Assembly: GCF_000425545.1 (NCBI RefSeq)
Contig: NZ_AUDQ01000018.1
Location: forward strand, 1-58,732
Direction: 5' to 3'
Source of the DNA: Sporosarcina ureae DSM 2281
Lineage (GTDB): Bacteria; Bacillota; Bacilli; Bacillales_A; Planococcaceae
Length of the DNA: 58,732 nucleotides
The notes beneath the pieces are model-generated. The model saw nothing but the letters and a program-made list of their open reading frames with translations, did not search any database and was not told the origin of the DNA. Each line of letters opens with the position of its first letter. Positions within the stretch are counted from its first letter, which is position 1. This document shows positions 26,633 through 36,900 of the stretch, in pieces. A program made the position numbers and the translations under genes.

Positions 26633-28261
26633 TTATTTGAATTCTACATTCGACAACAAATCAGAACCAGTAGGATGTGGAACGAAACCAGTTAGTTCTT
26701 TCGCTCCGCCTAACAATGGAATGGAATGTGCAAGTGGTACCCAAGGTGCTTCTTCGTGAAGAATTTCCTGAGCTTGCTTATACAACTCAATACGCTTGTC
26801 TTCGTCTACTTCCGTTTGTGCTTCCAGGAATAGCTTATGTGTTTCGTCGTTCTTAAAGTACGTGTAGTTATTGCTTCCGATATTGTCTTCATCTAACAAT
26901 ACGTATAGGAAGTTGTCTGCGTCACCGTTATCGCCAGTCCAACCTAGCATGAATGCATCTGCTTCTCCCTTGCTTGCTTTATCGAGGTAAGTTGCCCACT
27001 CATAAGAAACGATTTTCGCTTTAATACCCACATCAGCCAAGTTACTTTGAATCGCTTCCGCTACTTTCGTACCGTCTGGCATATATGGACGTGGAACCGG
27101 CATTGCCCAAAGTTCCATTTCAAATCCGTCTTCGAGACCTGCTTCTTTCAATAGTTCTTTCGCTTTTTCAGGATCGTATGCATACGCTTCTACCTCATCG
27201 TTATAACCTGAAATCGATGAAGGCATAGCATTTTTCGCCACTTCCGCGCGCCCTTCAAAGAATGAATCGATGATTGACTGTTTATCGATAGCATAATTCA
27301 TTGCTTGACGTACTTCTTTTTTATCAAACGGCTCACGAGTGACCGTTAAACCAAGGTATCCGACGTTCATAGAAGGACGTTCGAACAATTGCAATGCATC
27401 GTTATCTTCAATCTTTGCTCCATCAGCTGGATTGATTCCATCCGCCAAATCAATTTCTCCAGAAAGTAAAGCGTTCAAACGAGCAGAGTTATCAGGAATT
27501 GCTTGGAAAATGACGCGATCCAATTTTGGTAACCCCTCTTGCCAGTATTCTTCGTTCTTTTCAATTGTAATTGTTTCATTAGGCTTCCACTCTACAAACT
27601 TGAATGGACCTGTTCCTACTGGGTTACGCTCATATTCATCATCGCCCTTTTCAAAAGCTTCAGGACTAGAAATAGCGAACATACTCATCGCAAGATTTTT
27701 CAAGAATGGCGCTTGTGGACGCTTCAATGTGATAATCACTGTGGATTCTCCATCTGCTTTAACAGATTCAATTACGTGATCTTCATCGTCTTTAAATCCA
27801 CCGAACATAGAGTTATAGTATGGGAAAGTATCTGCATCTCCATTAGCCCAACGCTCGAAGTTCTTTACAACAGCTTCTGCATTAAAATCAGTGCCATCAT
27901 GGAATTTCACACCTTCTTCCAATTGGAATGTATACGTCAATCCGTCTTCACTTGTGTCATACTCTTTAGCAAGTCCAGGTTGAACCGTCGTATCCTGCTC
28001 CCCAAAATTTAATAATGTTTCGAATAAATTCGCCGTTACTTTAAATGTTTCCCCTTCTGTTACACGGGATGGGTCAAGAGATGTTGAATCTCCACCTCGT
28101 CCGAATACTAATGTCTTGTTTTCACTGCCGCCTTTATCCGCAGCGTCTTTGTCCTTGTCACCATTGCCTTCTTTATCATCGCCGCCTGAACAAGCTGCCA
28201 GAGCAGTCGATAAGACAAGAAGCATGATCAACGCAAACGACCACAGTTTCCCTTTTCTCAT
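26633..28261 (-). CDS. dppA: Dipeptide-binding lipoprotein DppA-like
   Basis: This is the extracytoplasmic solute-binding protein (SBP_bac_5) that delivers peptides to DppBC. The signal peptide ends in the lipobox ALAAC (~residue 23), followed by a Gly/Asp/Lys linker. [22 protein letters not shown], and [13 protein letters not shown] with [14 protein letters not shown], match the DppA branch rather than OppA. The length is 542 residues. The ATG overlaps the dppF stop by four bases (ATGA) after GGAGGG. Dipeptides are the likely ligand; heme or other peptides are possible in this family. Confidence 0.93.
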   Translation of the reverse strand: MRKGKLWSFALIMLLVLSTALAACSGGDDKEGNGDKDKDAADKGGSENKTLVFGRGGDSTSLDPSRVTEGETFKVTANLFETLLNFGEQDTTVQPGLAKEYDTSEDGLTYTFQLEEGVKFHDGTDFNAEAVVKNFERWANGDADTFPYYNSMFGGFKDDEDHVIESVKADGESTVIITLKRPQAPFLKNLAMSMFAISSPEAFEKGDDEYERNPVGTGPFKFVEWKPNETITIEKNEEYWQEGLPKLDRVIFQAIPDNSARLNALLSGEIDLADGINPADGAKIEDNDALQLFERPSMNVGYLGLTVTREPFDKKEVRQAMNYAIDKQSIIDSFFEGRAEVAKNAMPSSISGYNDEVEAYAYDPEKAKELLKEAGLEDGFEMELWAMPVPRPYMPDGTKVAEAIQSNLADVGIKAKIVSYEWATYLDKASKGEADAFMLGWTGDNGDADNFLYVLLDEDNIGSNNYTYFKNDETHKLFLEAQTEVDEDKRIELYKQAQEILHEEAPWVPLAHSIPLLGGAKELTGFVPHPTGSDLLSNVEFK

Positions 28262-29283
28262 ACAGATCCCTCCAATTGTTTTTTTCTTTCTATATCATCG
28301 TTGCCTTCCACAGTATAAAGATGGCAAGCAACAGAATGACCAGTTTTCTCCTCTGCTAATACAGGGGTTATTTTCGTGCAGACATCCATTTTGAAAGGAC
28401 AGCGAGTGTGGAATGCACAACCGCTTGGCGGATTCGCCGGACTTGGCATATCCCCTTCAATAATGATTTGTTCCTTTTTATAATTGGGATCTGGTACAGG
28501 TACCGCAGACAATAACGCCTGTGTGTAAGGATGCAATGGATTTGCGTAAAGCTCTTCACTTTCTGTAATCTCCACAATTTTCCCCAAGTACATTACTGCT
28601 ACGCGATCACTGATATGGCGAACAACACCGAGATCATGTGCAATGAAGATATACGTCAAGTGGAATTCTTTTTGTAAATCCTGCATTAAGTTCAATACTT
28701 GCGCCTGAATAGATACGTCAAGCGCAGACACTGGCTCATCTGCAATAATCAACTTGGGGTTCGTCATCAATGCACGGGCTATACCAATTCGCTGACGCTG
28801 CCCCCCACTGAATTGGTGAGGATAACGTTTTGCGTGATATTCACTCAAACCGACAATCTTTAGAAACTCTACGACTTTTTTGCGACGATCCTTTGCACTG
28901 CCACCACCATGAACAATCAATGGCTCTTCTAAAATCTTGCCGATTGTATGACGAGGATTCAATGAAGCATAGGGATCTTGGAAGACCATTTGGATATCTC
29001 GACGAACTGATCGGATTTCAGTAGCAGAGAGCTTCGTCAAATCTTTCCCCTGGAATTCCACGACGCCCTCTGTAGGTTCTAGCAATTGCATAATTGTCCG
29101 TCCTGTCGTCGATTTCCCGCAACCACTTTCTCCTACGATTCCAAGCGTCTCTCCTTCATTTACATGAAAGGTAATATCATCGATCGCTTTGATATGACCG
29201 ACTGTTTTACCAATCAGCCCTTTGCGAATCGGAAAGTATTTTTTCAACCCTTCAACTTCTAGTAGTGGTTTGTTCATTTGCAC
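28258..29283 (-). CDS. dppF: Dipeptide ABC transporter ATPase DppF
   Basis: This cytoplasmic ATPase subunit of the importer has Walker [10 protein letters not shown], the Q-loop [13 protein letters not shown], the ABC signature [15 protein letters not shown], Walker [13 protein letters not shown] and a switch His in AHDLGVV. It ends with the oligopeptide-transporter C-domain ([14 protein letters not shown]), whose cysteines can bind an Fe-S cluster. The GTG at 29283 is 6 bp after AAGGAG and is favoured. It overlaps dppD by 32 bp and dppA by 4 bp. Confidence 0.95.
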   Translation of the reverse strand: MQMNKPLLEVEGLKKYFPIRKGLIGKTVGHIKAIDDITFHVNEGETLGIVGESGCGKSTTGRTIMQLLEPTEGVVEFQGKDLTKLSATEIRSVRRDIQMVFQDPYASLNPRHTIGKILEEPLIVHGGGSAKDRRKKVVEFLKIVGLSEYHAKRYPHQFSGGQRQRIGIARALMTNPKLIIADEPVSALDVSIQAQVLNLMQDLQKEFHLTYIFIAHDLGVVRHISDRVAVMYLGKIVEITESEELYANPLHPYTQALLSAVPVPDPNYKKEQIIIEGDMPSPANPPSGCAFHTRCPFKMDVCTKITPVLAEEKTGHSVACHLYTVEGNDDIERKKQLEGSV

Positions 29284-30277
29284 TCGTCACTCCTTGTTGT
29301 TCGTCATATAAGAAGCATCTAGTTTGATGGTTTTCGGAGTTTCGGTACAATTCTGGTGTTTCTACCCTGCATCTCGAGAAAGCGCTTTCACATCTCGCGG
29401 CGAATCTACAGCCCTGTTCAATAGAGCCGGGTTTTGGTACATTACCTGGAATCGAATAGAGACGATCTTTTTTATTCCGCATATCAGGAACGGACTGAAT
29501 CAATCCTCGTGTGTAAGGATGACAAGGATTTTCAAATATTACTTTGGTTGGTGCTTCTTCAATAACTTGGCCTGAATACATAACCACAACGCGTTCACAA
29601 GTTTCAGCCACTACTCCTAAATCATGTGTAATGAGTAAAATCGCTGTATTCATACGCTCATTCAACTCACGCATCAACTTGAGGATTTGTGCTTGAATAG
29701 TTACATCAAGTGCCGTTGTAGGTTCATCTGCAATGAGTACTTTCGGATCGCATACAAGCGCCATTGCAATCATGACACGCTGTCGCATACCACCGGATAA
29801 CTGGTGAGGATATTCTTTCATAATTTCTTCAGAGCGAGGTAGTCCGACTAATTTCAACATTTCAGTTGCTCGTTCCTTAATTTGCTTTTTTGACCACTTT
29901 TTCTGATGAAGAGAAATGGCTTCAGACATCTGATTGCCTATTGTAAAGAGCGGGTTCAATGAAGTCATAGGCTCCTGAAAAATCATCGCGACATCATTCC
30001 CACGAATCTCTCTCATTTCCTTCTCCGTTTTCTTCAGGAGATCTTGACCTTCAAACAGGATTTCACCGCCAGTGATTTTTCCAGGCGGACTTGGCACTAA
30101 CTGCATGATAGACAAAGAGGTTACACTCTTTCCGCAGCCTGACTCTCCAACAATCCCCAAGACTTCGCCTTCTCTCACATAAAAGTCCACATGATCTACT
30201 GCTGGAATTTCTCCTGAATCCGTGAAAAAGGTCGTTTGCAAATCTTTTACTTCAAGTAATTTCTTTCTTTCGTTCAT
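29252..30277 (-). CDS. dppD: Dipeptide ABC transporter ATPase DppD
   Basis: This is the first gene of the peptide import operon and the second of its two ATPases. Walker [11 protein letters not shown]-loop [11 protein letters not shown], signature [15 protein letters not shown], Walker [13 protein letters not shown] and THDLGVVAE are complete. The C-terminal domain has [15 protein letters not shown]. The ATG follows a GGTGAG site. Having the two ATPase genes ahead of the binding protein and permeases is a less usual order but is seen in Bacilli. No regulatory element was identified in the 200 bp upstream. Confidence 0.95.
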   Translation of the reverse strand: MNERKKLLEVKDLQTTFFTDSGEIPAVDHVDFYVREGEVLGIVGESGCGKSVTSLSIMQLVPSPPGKITGGEILFEGQDLLKKTEKEMREIRGNDVAMIFQEPMTSLNPLFTIGNQMSEAISLHQKKWSKKQIKERATEMLKLVGLPRSEEIMKEYPHQLSGGMRQRVMIAMALVCDPKVLIADEPTTALDVTIQAQILKLMRELNERMNTAILLITHDLGVVAETCERVVVMYSGQVIEEAPTKVIFENPCHPYTRGLIQSVPDMRNKKDRLYSIPGNVPKPGSIEQGCRFAARCESAFSRCRVETPELYRNSENHQTRCFLYDEQQGVTSANEQTTTRS

Positions 30278-30395
30278 TTGCTCACCTTTTTCTTTTTCTG
30301 AAATAACTAATTAATCATTATTATACTTTTATTCTGACTAAACGCAAGACGCTTTTTTAATAAAGTAATATATTAAGAGAATTTTGTTGAAAACA

Positions 30396-30436
30396 AAAGA
30401 AGTGCAATAGGTAATGTCTTACCTACGCACTTCTTA
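30396..30436 (-). terminator. Terminator of the phosphatase-family gene
   Basis: AAGAAGTGC-A-ATAGGTAA pairs with TTACCTA-C-GCACTTCTT, followed on the minus strand by TTTTG. It lies 50 bp after the stop. Confidence 0.85.
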
Positions 30437-30484
30437 ATTAACTATAATTGTTTGAATATTATATTTATTATTCAAACTGTATAA

Positions 30485-32428
30485 TTACCTTCCTGACCAA
30501 ATGATTTTTCCTTCTACAAAGTCTGGAACTCCTAAGCCTAATAACTCATATACACTCGGGGCAATATCTGTCATCGTTATTCTTTCGCTCATTTCGCCCG
30601 GTGGAATCATAGGGCCCGATGCGTATAAAATCGGCCGTAATGTTGAACGCTCAGGATTTCCACCATGACTCCCCAATTCCTGCGTTGGTTCAACAGCAAT
30701 TTTTGCATCTTTCCCCATTATAAACCCTGGAGCAGCGGATAAAAACACGTCCCCGCTATTATTATTATTTAAAGCAGCATATCCCTCTTGATCCTCTGTC
30801 CAAACAGTCTCGTATGGATACACTTCAGACTGCTTCTCGCTAGATAAGACAGACAAGCTTGGATACATATATACTTTATTAAATTTCTCATTTTTACTAG
30901 TAAGCCAACGTAAAATAGGATGTGCTACTTTTTTGGGATTTTGGGAAAGTGCAGTAAAAACGGTCTTATCTTTAAAGATTGATACGATTTCCTTCTTCAC
31001 TTGTTCATATTCTTCTTCTTTCACAATTCCTTTTTTCTCTCTGCCCTTCAAATTTACATAAACATGGGCAATCGTTCCACTCGCTTCTGCATAAGCTTTC
31101 GTTTTAGATGCATCTATATTTCCTTCTTGATCTTTTACAAGTAGTCCTGCCTTTTCCAATTCTTTATTCGGAGAAAGCCTTGTATGAATTGGTTCCAATC
31201 CATGATCCGAAACAATTAATACGTGATCATCGGGATTCTGATTGTTTTTAATTCGACCGATTGCACGATCTGCTTGGCCAAATGCCCAGCTCACATATTC
31301 TTCTTTTTCCAATACATTTGCTAATTGATATCCAGGTTGAGCAGGTTCTCTTAATAAAAATTCATGTAGTTCATTGTCTACTACAGAATAATAGTAAAAT
31401 AATAGGTCAGGCCGATAGTTCTCTTTAATATAAAAACTAACATCCGTCACCCAGTTTGAGAATCGTTCGCCCACTTGCTCATATTCTTCTCTTGTAATAT
31501 CTCCATTTTTAAACGCCTCTATTTCATCAGCTGCTGGGTAAAATCCAAATTCAGATTGAATTTCTTCTGCGAATTTTCCGGGTCCTCTATATAGCCCGCC
31601 CATAACAGTACCTTGAAACAACTGAAGTTCTTCGTTGTTCTCAGGACTTCTCTTTAATTTCACATAAAACCCTGCACTATCAAAATTATGTAAGTTCAGC
31701 GCGACAGCAATCCAATTATTTGGCGATACTTCTTCTCCCATATCTTTTCTATCCATAGATATATAATATTTCGGTTCTTTTCCATCTGTTCGCAAAATGT
31801 ATAATTGTTTAGCTGGTGATTTTTTTATATCCAATGAAATAACTGCCTCTTCTACTTTTACTGATCCTGCATTTATTTGTTCAACGCGTTCATCATCTAC
31901 TACTGAAAACTTCAAGTTATGAAGTTTCGAATCTGCCAAGGTCCCACCCGAATAGACAGCGTAAGTAGCAGCAGATGCGTTTTCAGGATTGGAGTCCGGA
32001 AAGGAGACGGTCGCTGTGATCTTCCCTTGATTTCTTGCCTCTTTCCATATAGGCGTAGCACCTAACGTCTGTGCAAAGCCACTCTGATCATCTTTCACTT
32101 TCTCTCCTAATGAATGAAAATGATTACTGACAATACCTGTCTTTGAAGGTCCAGCACCCGTAGACATTGCTGCATGTGATGGTGCAGTCAATGATGGTGT
32201 AATTGTAACAAAATCTGTGGCGTAGGCTGCCTGTTGCTGAAACTTCTCTAAATTTGGCATGATTCCTTTGCCTATGTAACGTTGTGCATCCTCATACCCC
32301 AAGCCGTCAAATGACACGACGCTAATTGTGCCTGTTGTTTCAGTAGCTTTACTAGATGAATGGTTAGTAGTGATGGTCATACTACATAAAATACTAATCA
32401 TTATGAACATACTTATAGGCTTGAACAT
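30485..32428 (-). CDS. Exported alkaline-phosphatase-superfamily phosphodiesterase
   Basis: This is an ectonucleotide pyrophosphatase/type I phosphodiesterase-like enzyme of 647 residues with an N-terminal signal peptide (~1-30). Metal and nucleophile motifs are in order: VVSFDGLGYED (Asp, ~40), the nucleophile Thr in TPSLTAPSH (~80), a VDNELHEF segment with Asp/His, VSDHGLEP (~405), and a late His in LGSHGG (~610). Substrates may be nucleotides, phosphodiesters or phospholipid headgroups; the sequence does not decide. It is monocistronic, has a clear terminator, and is followed by the divergent sodA. Confidence 0.85.
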   Translation of the reverse strand: MFKPISMFIMISILCSMTITTNHSSSKATETTGTISVVSFDGLGYEDAQRYIGKGIMPNLEKFQQQAAYATDFVTITPSLTAPSHAAMSTGAGPSKTGIVSNHFHSLGEKVKDDQSGFAQTLGATPIWKEARNQGKITATVSFPDSNPENASAATYAVYSGGTLADSKLHNLKFSVVDDERVEQINAGSVKVEEAVISLDIKKSPAKQLYILRTDGKEPKYYISMDRKDMGEEVSPNNWIAVALNLHNFDSAGFYVKLKRSPENNEELQLFQGTVMGGLYRGPGKFAEEIQSEFGFYPAADEIEAFKNGDITREEYEQVGERFSNWVTDVSFYIKENYRPDLLFYYYSVVDNELHEFLLREPAQPGYQLANVLEKEEYVSWAFGQADRAIGRIKNNQNPDDHVLIVSDHGLEPIHTRLSPNKELEKAGLLVKDQEGNIDASKTKAYAEASGTIAHVYVNLKGREKKGIVKEEEYEQVKKEIVSIFKDKTVFTALSQNPKKVAHPILRWLTSKNEKFNKVYMYPSLSVLSSEKQSEVYPYETVWTEDQEGYAALNNNNSGDVFLSAAPGFIMGKDAKIAVEPTQELGSHGGNPERSTLRPILYASGPMIPPGEMSERITMTDIAPSVYELLGLGVPDFVEGKIIWSGR

Positions 32429-32614
32429 ATTGACATCCCTCGCTTTATAGAACTATTCCCTTCATGAAAACAAGGTAAACTTGCTAACTATAAATTCGTG
32501 ATAAGTTTCTTACTCACTATGACTTTCAGGCAGAATATTACTAATTCTTTAGTTTTATTTATTATTTATTTTTCATAAAACCCTTGCGTTTTTTTCATTT
32601 CTTTATTAATGTTG

Positions 32615-32644
32615 CCTTAAGGAAACATTATTTCCTTAAGGAAA
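32615..32644 (+). promoter_or_regulatory. Tandem CCTTAAGG palindromes before sodA
   Basis: CCTTAAGGAAAC occurs twice within 30 bp (starting ~32615 and ~32634). The second is part of the perfect palindrome TTTCCTTAAGGAAA. They sit 40-70 bp upstream of the sodA start and would fit a dimeric operator or an RNA hairpin near the promoter. No known regulator was matched. Confidence 0.4.
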
Positions 32645-32685
32645 CTTTCTTTAAAGTTTCTCATAGTTTCTTTGGAGGTGAAAAT

Positions 32686-33312
32686 TTGAAGCCATTTGTT
32701 CTTCCTGATTTGCCTTATGCAGTAGACGGTCTTGAACCGTATATCGATGCACGGACATTGGAAATCCACCATGGCAAACATCATCAGACGTACGTCAATA
32801 ACTTGAATGCGGCATTGGATAACCATGAAGAGTTACAATCTCAATCTCTTGAAACCATATTGACTGATCTCAGTCAGGTACCTGAGGAGATTCGCACTGC
32901 CGTCCAAAACAACGGCGGTGGACATTACTGTCACAGCTTATTCTGGGAATCCATGACGCCAAAAAGTAAAGGGGAACCATCCGCAGACATTAAAAGAGAA
33001 ATCGAAAAGTATTTTAATACATTCGATAATTTCCAAGATGTCTTGTCAAAAGCGGCAGTCAGTCGCTTTGGTAGTGGGTACGGTTGGTTAGTACTTTCTG
33101 ACGGCGAATTAGAAGTCATGAGCACGCCAAACCAGGATACACCATTGAAAGACGGAAAAATTCCATTACTAGTCATTGATGTATGGGAACACGCTTACTA
33201 TTTGTCATACCAGAACCGCCGCCCCGAATTTGTACAAAATTGGTGGCACACTGTGGACTGGGACATGGTGAATGAGCGTTTCATTCAAGCTGCTAAAACA
33301 GCAGCAACTTAA
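32686..33312 (+). CDS. sodA: Superoxide dismutase, Fe/Mn family
   Basis: SodA converts superoxide to hydrogen peroxide and oxygen in the cytoplasm. It has 208 residues from TTG at 32686, which follows TTTGGAGGTG. The frame is open further upstream, but that extension has no ribosome site. Metal ligands are in IHHGKHHQTYVNNLN (His), GGHYCHSLFWE (His), and DVWEHAYY (Asp and His). FGSGYGWLV is also conserved. Bacillus relatives use manganese, and this is probable here. It is monocistronic with a terminator ~50 bp downstream, and the upstream region has two tandem palindromes. Confidence 0.95.
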   Translation: MKPFVLPDLPYAVDGLEPYIDARTLEIHHGKHHQTYVNNLNAALDNHEELQSQSLETILTDLSQVPEEIRTAVQNNGGGHYCHSLFWESMTPKSKGEPSADIKREIEKYFNTFDNFQDVLSKAAVSRFGSGYGWLVLSDGELEVMSTPNQDTPLKDGKIPLLVIDVWEHAYYLSYQNRRPEFVQNWWHTVDWDMVNERFIQAAKTAAT

Positions 33313-33359
33313 TTTTTCTTTTTTCCTTATCTCCAGTTTTACCCTACATTCCAAAATTA

Positions 33360-33403
33360 GGGCTGCCGATCCGCGGAAACGGGTCAGGCAGCCCGCCTTT
33401 TTA
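33360..33403 (+). terminator. Terminator of sodA
   Basis: GGGCTGCC pairs with GGCAGCCC around a loop containing a second small stem. CCTTTTTATTTT follows on the plus strand. Confidence 0.85.
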
Positions 33404-33458
33404 TTTTCACTAAAAAATCCCCCGCCACGTGTATACTGTGCGGAAGATTTTCACGAAT

Positions 33459-34262
33459 TTATGTTTGAGACACTAACTTTTCTACTGGACTACCTTCAAG
33501 CCAAGCCAAACTTTTGTGGAACAACTCATCTTCAAATGAATAACTAGAAAATGTATGATCTGATTTGACGATGTACTGTTCAAGCACTTGCTTAGTATCT
33601 ATTCGTTTATTGAATGAATTTGCGTATCGGACTGCATGTTCTTTCGGGATTTGTTCGTCTGCCTCTGCATGAATAATATGAGCGGGCCCTGTAAATGAGC
33701 GAACCGCTTCAATAGGCTGATGCTTTTTCAAATCTTTCAAGAACGTTTGGCTAATCATAAACCCATGGTAGTCATGACTGCCCCTTCTAGCAATTTCATG
33801 AACCGCTTTCGGCCCAAGAATCCCAGTAATATCTTCGTATGGCGTACCTACCGGCGACCAGAGAATTAATTGTTTAATACGGGTATCGCTTGCCGCCGTA
33901 AGTGATGCAATAGCTCCACCCATACTATGCCCAACCATCGTAATGCGTCGTTGATCTATTCCTCGAATGGAGAATAAATAAGCTACGACATCCTGCACTT
34001 CCTTCAATTGATTCGTTACTGTTACACCAGCATAATCTCCATCACTTTCACCACAACCGCTAAAATCAAAGCGGAATACCCCATATCCACGCTCAGTAAA
34101 ATAACGTGCAGCTTTAACAAACAGACGGTGTTCTCCTACTTTACTGCCTACGAACCCATGAATAAATATTAGTAATGGTATTGCTTCTTTTCTATATTCA
34201 GGCAGATGAAGCGCACCAGATAAATTATGTTCCCCAGAACGAATTGTAATCATTTTTTGCAT
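33459..34262 (-). CDS. Alpha/beta hydrolase (S9-like esterase/peptidase)
   Basis: This is a 267-residue cytoplasmic hydrolase. The nucleophile elbow is MVGHSMGGA (~residue 106), and the oxyanion region IHGFVGSK is near residue 34. The acid is in HAEADEQIP (~205) and the His in KSDHTFSS (~240), giving a complete Ser-Asp-His triad. The pattern resembles the dienelactone/S9 peptidase-like family often annotated as alpha/beta fold hydrolase. The substrate is unknown. The start follows GGAGTGGGG. It stands alone, between sodA and the transporter gene. Confidence 0.88.
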   Translation of the reverse strand: MQKMITIRSGEHNLSGALHLPEYRKEAIPLLIFIHGFVGSKVGEHRLFVKAARYFTERGYGVFRFDFSGCGESDGDYAGVTVTNQLKEVQDVVAYLFSIRGIDQRRITMVGHSMGGAIASLTAASDTRIKQLILWSPVGTPYEDITGILGPKAVHEIARRGSHDYHGFMISQTFLKDLKKHQPIEAVRSFTGPAHIIHAEADEQIPKEHAVRYANSFNKRIDTKQVLEQYIVKSDHTFSSYSFEDELFHKSLAWLEGSPVEKLVSQT

Positions 34263-34373
34263 TTCTTCCCCACTCCAGTCAAAATATATTATTCCAACAT
34301 GTTTAATAGGTATTATACAATTTAGAAAGATCTAAGTCAAATCAATCCATTGGTAACCTTTATTCTTACATAG

Positions 34374-34402
34374 AAAAAAAGACTCCCATATAAAAGAGTC
34401 TT
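34374..34402 (-). terminator. Probable terminator on the minus strand
   Basis: AAGACTC-CCATATAAAA-GAGTCTT forms a short stem followed on the minus strand by seven T. It would end transcription from the NSS transporter after the ~320-bp non-coding stretch. Confidence 0.65.
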
Positions 34403-34607
34403 AAAAAGATGAAAGCTACTTATTTAGTTATTATGGTTTCCGTTCCCACATGAAGAGTATTTATCGTTTTAGACTGCATTGAAGGTAAAAAGCGAAATAG
34501 TAACTCCAATTACAGTTGGTTAAGTTTTGATTTTTAAAAATACTACATAGGATTTTGTCCTTCACTCACTAAATCTAGAAACGTTACTAATTGATCTTCG
34601 TTACAGG

Positions 34608-34667
34608 CGGCGACTCCGGGAATCAGCTCACCGCGGGCTCTCCTGTCCGCCTGGAACGCAGATCAAC
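34608..34667 (-). repeat. Shortened copy of a dispersed Bacillales palindromic repeat
   Basis: GGCGACTCCGGGAATCAGCT, CACCGCGGGC and GTCCGCCTGGAACGCAGATC match successive blocks of a repeat common in Bacillaceae intergenic DNA (GCGACTCC...CCGCGGAAAGCGTCCGCCTGGAGCGCAAATC), with the middle deleted. The rest of the 34263-34694 gap shows only the terminator at 34374 and AT-rich sequence. Confidence 0.6.
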
Positions 34668-34694
34668 AGTGCTATTCCCCTCTGTATACCTGCC

Positions 34695-36053
34695 TTACTT
34701 CACTATCCCGAGCGTATTCAAGAACACCACAATAATAGTCAGTGGCACTACCCATTTCATTAAAAAGTGCCAGAGCGAATAAAAGCCTATGGATTGCGTA
34801 TTATACTGTGTAAATTCATCACGCACCAACACTTCGTCCATCTTGCGGACAATGAACAACGCAATTAGCAAACATCCTGCTGGAAGCAAAATATTACTGA
34901 CTAGATAATCTGTCGCATCAAAAACACTCTTATTGAATATCAGCAATCCTGACAATGTACTAGAAGACAATGCAGAAGGAATTGCGGCAATGAATACAAC
35001 TGCACCAATCAACCAAGTCACAGACTTTCGCGTCCGCTTGCCGCTCGCTGTCATCGCTGCCACAATGATCTCATACAAACTAAACGAAGACGTCAATGTC
35101 GCAAACAAGAACAATATCAAGAATAACGCCAGGAATACTTGCCCGAGCGGGAGTTGTGAAAAGACTGCTGGTAACACCATAAATAGTAATTCAGGTCCCG
35201 CAGCCGGTTCTTGCCCGAACGCGAAGACCGCTGGGAAAATAGCTAAACCTGCTAGTAATGAAACAAATAAATTCATCCCCACTACGGAACTTGCAGATGA
35301 AGTCAAACTAACGTCTTTCTTTAGGTATGAACTGTACGTTACCATACAAGAAAATCCGACAGCCAATGAAAAGAAAGACTGTCCAAGTGCATACAACACC
35401 GATTCTCTTGTAATACTTGAGAAATCAGGCTTCAAGAAGAACGACACACCTTCCATTGCACCAGGCAACGTCAATGATCGAACGACTAAAATAATAAAAA
35501 ACACAAATAATAAAGGCATCATATATTTATTCGCTTTTTCAATACCGTTCTGCACACCAGAAGATACGACTAATATGTTAATAATCGTAAATAGAAACAG
35601 ACCGATTAACGTCGTTATTGGCGAACCGACAATTGAACCAAATTGTTCCGAATAGGAAGCACCTTCACTAATGATTTTGCCACCAATAGACAATCCGCTA
35701 TATACGAATACCCAACCACCCACTACACTATAGAAGGATAGTAATAGAAAACAGCCTGCTACACCGAGCTTGCCAATCCATGGCCATGCACTAGCCGGCG
35801 CCAACTTCTTGTAAGCACTGATTGCTTCTCTACCGGAACCACGTCCAATAATAAATTCAGAAACCAACATTGGCAATCCGATCAAAATTGTAAATACGAC
35901 GAATAGTAGGAAAAACGCGCCACCGCCACTCATTCCTGTAACATACGGGAATTTCCAGATTGCTCCAAGGCCTATTGCTGCACCTGCTGAAGACATAATA
36001 AACCCAAGCTTCGAAGACCATTGTTCTTTACGTTGTTCCATTTTCTCACCCAT
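34695..36053 (-). CDS. Sodium-dependent transporter, NSS/SNF family
   Basis: This is a LeuT-fold symporter that moves an amino acid or similar amine with Na+. It has 452 residues and about twelve hydrophobic helices. The helix-1 signature SSAGAAIGLGAIWKFPY.TG.SGGGAF, including the unwound GLGNIWRFP-type site, is at residues ~20-50. GVGGWVF-like and TYSSYL segments follow. The start is uncertain between ATG 36053 and ATG 36041, since neither has an ideally spaced ribosome site. The ligand cannot be predicted. It is monocistronic. Confidence 0.9.
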   Translation of the reverse strand: MGEKMEQRKEQWSSKLGFIMSSAGAAIGLGAIWKFPYVTGMSGGGAFFLLFVVFTILIGLPMLVSEFIIGRGSGREAISAYKKLAPASAWPWIGKLGVAGCFLLLSFYSVVGGWVFVYSGLSIGGKIISEGASYSEQFGSIVGSPITTLIGLFLFTIINILVVSSGVQNGIEKANKYMMPLLFVFFIILVVRSLTLPGAMEGVSFFLKPDFSSITRESVLYALGQSFFSLAVGFSCMVTYSSYLKKDVSLTSSASSVVGMNLFVSLLAGLAIFPAVFAFGQEPAAGPELLFMVLPAVFSQLPLGQVFLALFLILFLFATLTSSFSLYEIIVAAMTASGKRTRKSVTWLIGAVVFIAAIPSALSSSTLSGLLIFNKSVFDATDYLVSNILLPAGCLLIALFIVRKMDEVLVRDEFTQYNTQSIGFYSLWHFLMKWVVPLTIIVVFLNTLGIVK

Positions 36054-36140
36054 TTCCTTTTACTTCTGCTTATTACAGTTATACTGTACTGCACCATTAG
36101 AAACAATAGCATATTTGTATACTTTATAGTTAAGCACGAC

Positions 36141-36188
36141 AAAAAAGACGTACCAGAGTAAAAATACTCCATTCGGTTACGTCTTTTT
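36141..36188. terminator. Bidirectional hairpin upstream of the transporter / end of gsiB-like gene
   Basis: AAAAAGACGTA pairs with TACGTCTTTTT and contains an inner GAGTA/TACTC stem. On the minus strand it terminates the GsiB-like gene. It lies in the transporter's upstream region. Confidence 0.85.
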
Positions 36189-36219
36189 CTTCTCGACAAT
36201 ATATGCTAAAGTTTGCTGT

Positions 36220-36504
36220 CTAGTTCGTACTCTTATTCTGTTGCGCTCTAGCTTCTCCGCCCTTACGTCCGATATTCTCATAAAATTGTTTATCGTGCTT
36301 CTCGGAAGTAGCTTTTCCGCCTTTACGTCCAATTTCTTTATAAAATTCACTACTATGCTTTTGAGCTGTGGCTTCCCCACCTTTGCGACCAATCTGTTCA
36401 TAGAACTCTTTATCGTGCTTTTTAGCGGTTGCTTGACCGCCTTTACGCCCCGCTTCTTCCAGAGACATTTTCTTCTCTTGTTCTGTAGTATGTTGGTTAG
36501 CCAT
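36220..36504 (-). CDS. GsiB-like general stress protein with KGG repeats
   Basis: This is a 94-residue hydrophilic protein made of four ~20-residue repeats of the form EFYE.IGRKGG.AT.KKHDK. It closely matches Bacillus GsiB, a glucose-starvation and general stress protein of LEA-like character, thought to protect macromolecules during desiccation or stress. ATG at 36504 follows GGAGGAGG by 7 bp. The longer open frame upstream is not supported. A consensus-like SigB promoter lies 47 bp before the start. The repeats probably evolved by tandem duplication, and their number differs between species. Confidence 0.9.
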   Translation of the reverse strand: MANQHTTEQEKKMSLEEAGRKGGQATAKKHDKEFYEQIGRKGGEATAQKHSSEFYKEIGRKGGKATSEKHDKQFYENIGRKGGEARAQQNKSTN

Positions 36505-36550
36505 ATACATTCCTCCTCCTCGTGTTCGATTTACCAAGCTTAATGAATAT

Positions 36551-36575
36551 ATTCCCAATCCACTACATGCTAAAC
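36551..36575 (-). promoter_or_regulatory. SigB-type promoter of the GsiB-like gene
   Basis: On the minus strand GTTTAG, a 13-bp spacer and GGGAAT match the Bacillus SigB consensus GTTTAA-N12-15-GGGTAT. The distance to the start leaves a leader of about 40 nt. Homologous gsiB in B. subtilis is a classical SigB target. Confidence 0.8.
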
Positions 36576-36737
36576 ACAAGGCGAGTTAAATAACCTTAAC
36601 TCGATTGAAAGACTTACGAAATAGAATTCACTTCCCATTTACCTGTATTAGCCAAATGCTTTATCTATATTCATGTATAACTTCTCATTTTTGAACCAAC
36701 TTACTTATGAAGGTACTTACAGAAGGGAGAATGACCA

Positions 36738-36896
36738 ATGGGAAGAGATGAACATAGTAAAGGAAGTAATTCAGCTGGCTCATTACCACAAACGCCAAAG
36801 AATCAAACGATTGCCGCACGCGATATGCATGAAGAGATCGCGAAAGAATTTGCTGAATTGCGTAAAGCTCCCAAACAAAAAAAGCGTAAGTCATAA
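36738..36896 (+). CDS. Small basic protein of unknown function
   Basis: A 52-residue frame starts at ATG 36738, with AGAAGGGAG 8 bp upstream. The protein begins MGRDEHSKGSNSAGSLPQTP, continues through an amphipathic Glu/Ala helix (ARDMHEEIAKEFAEL) and ends in a Lys/Arg-rich tail KQKKRKS. Charge pattern and size recall small acid-soluble spore proteins and related minor spore components, but I do not recognise a specific family. A strong terminator follows directly, which supports a real gene. No SigB-type promoter was seen. Confidence 0.7.
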   Translation: MGRDEHSKGSNSAGSLPQTPKNQTIAARDMHEEIAKEFAELRKAPKQKKRKS

Positions 36897-36900
36897 GTGA

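Noticed and set aside
36220..36480. Repeated ~60-bp DNA in the GsiB-like gene as a CRISPR-like array
   Set aside because: The repetition is the in-frame 20-residue KGG protein repeat, with no constant repeat and variable spacer pattern.
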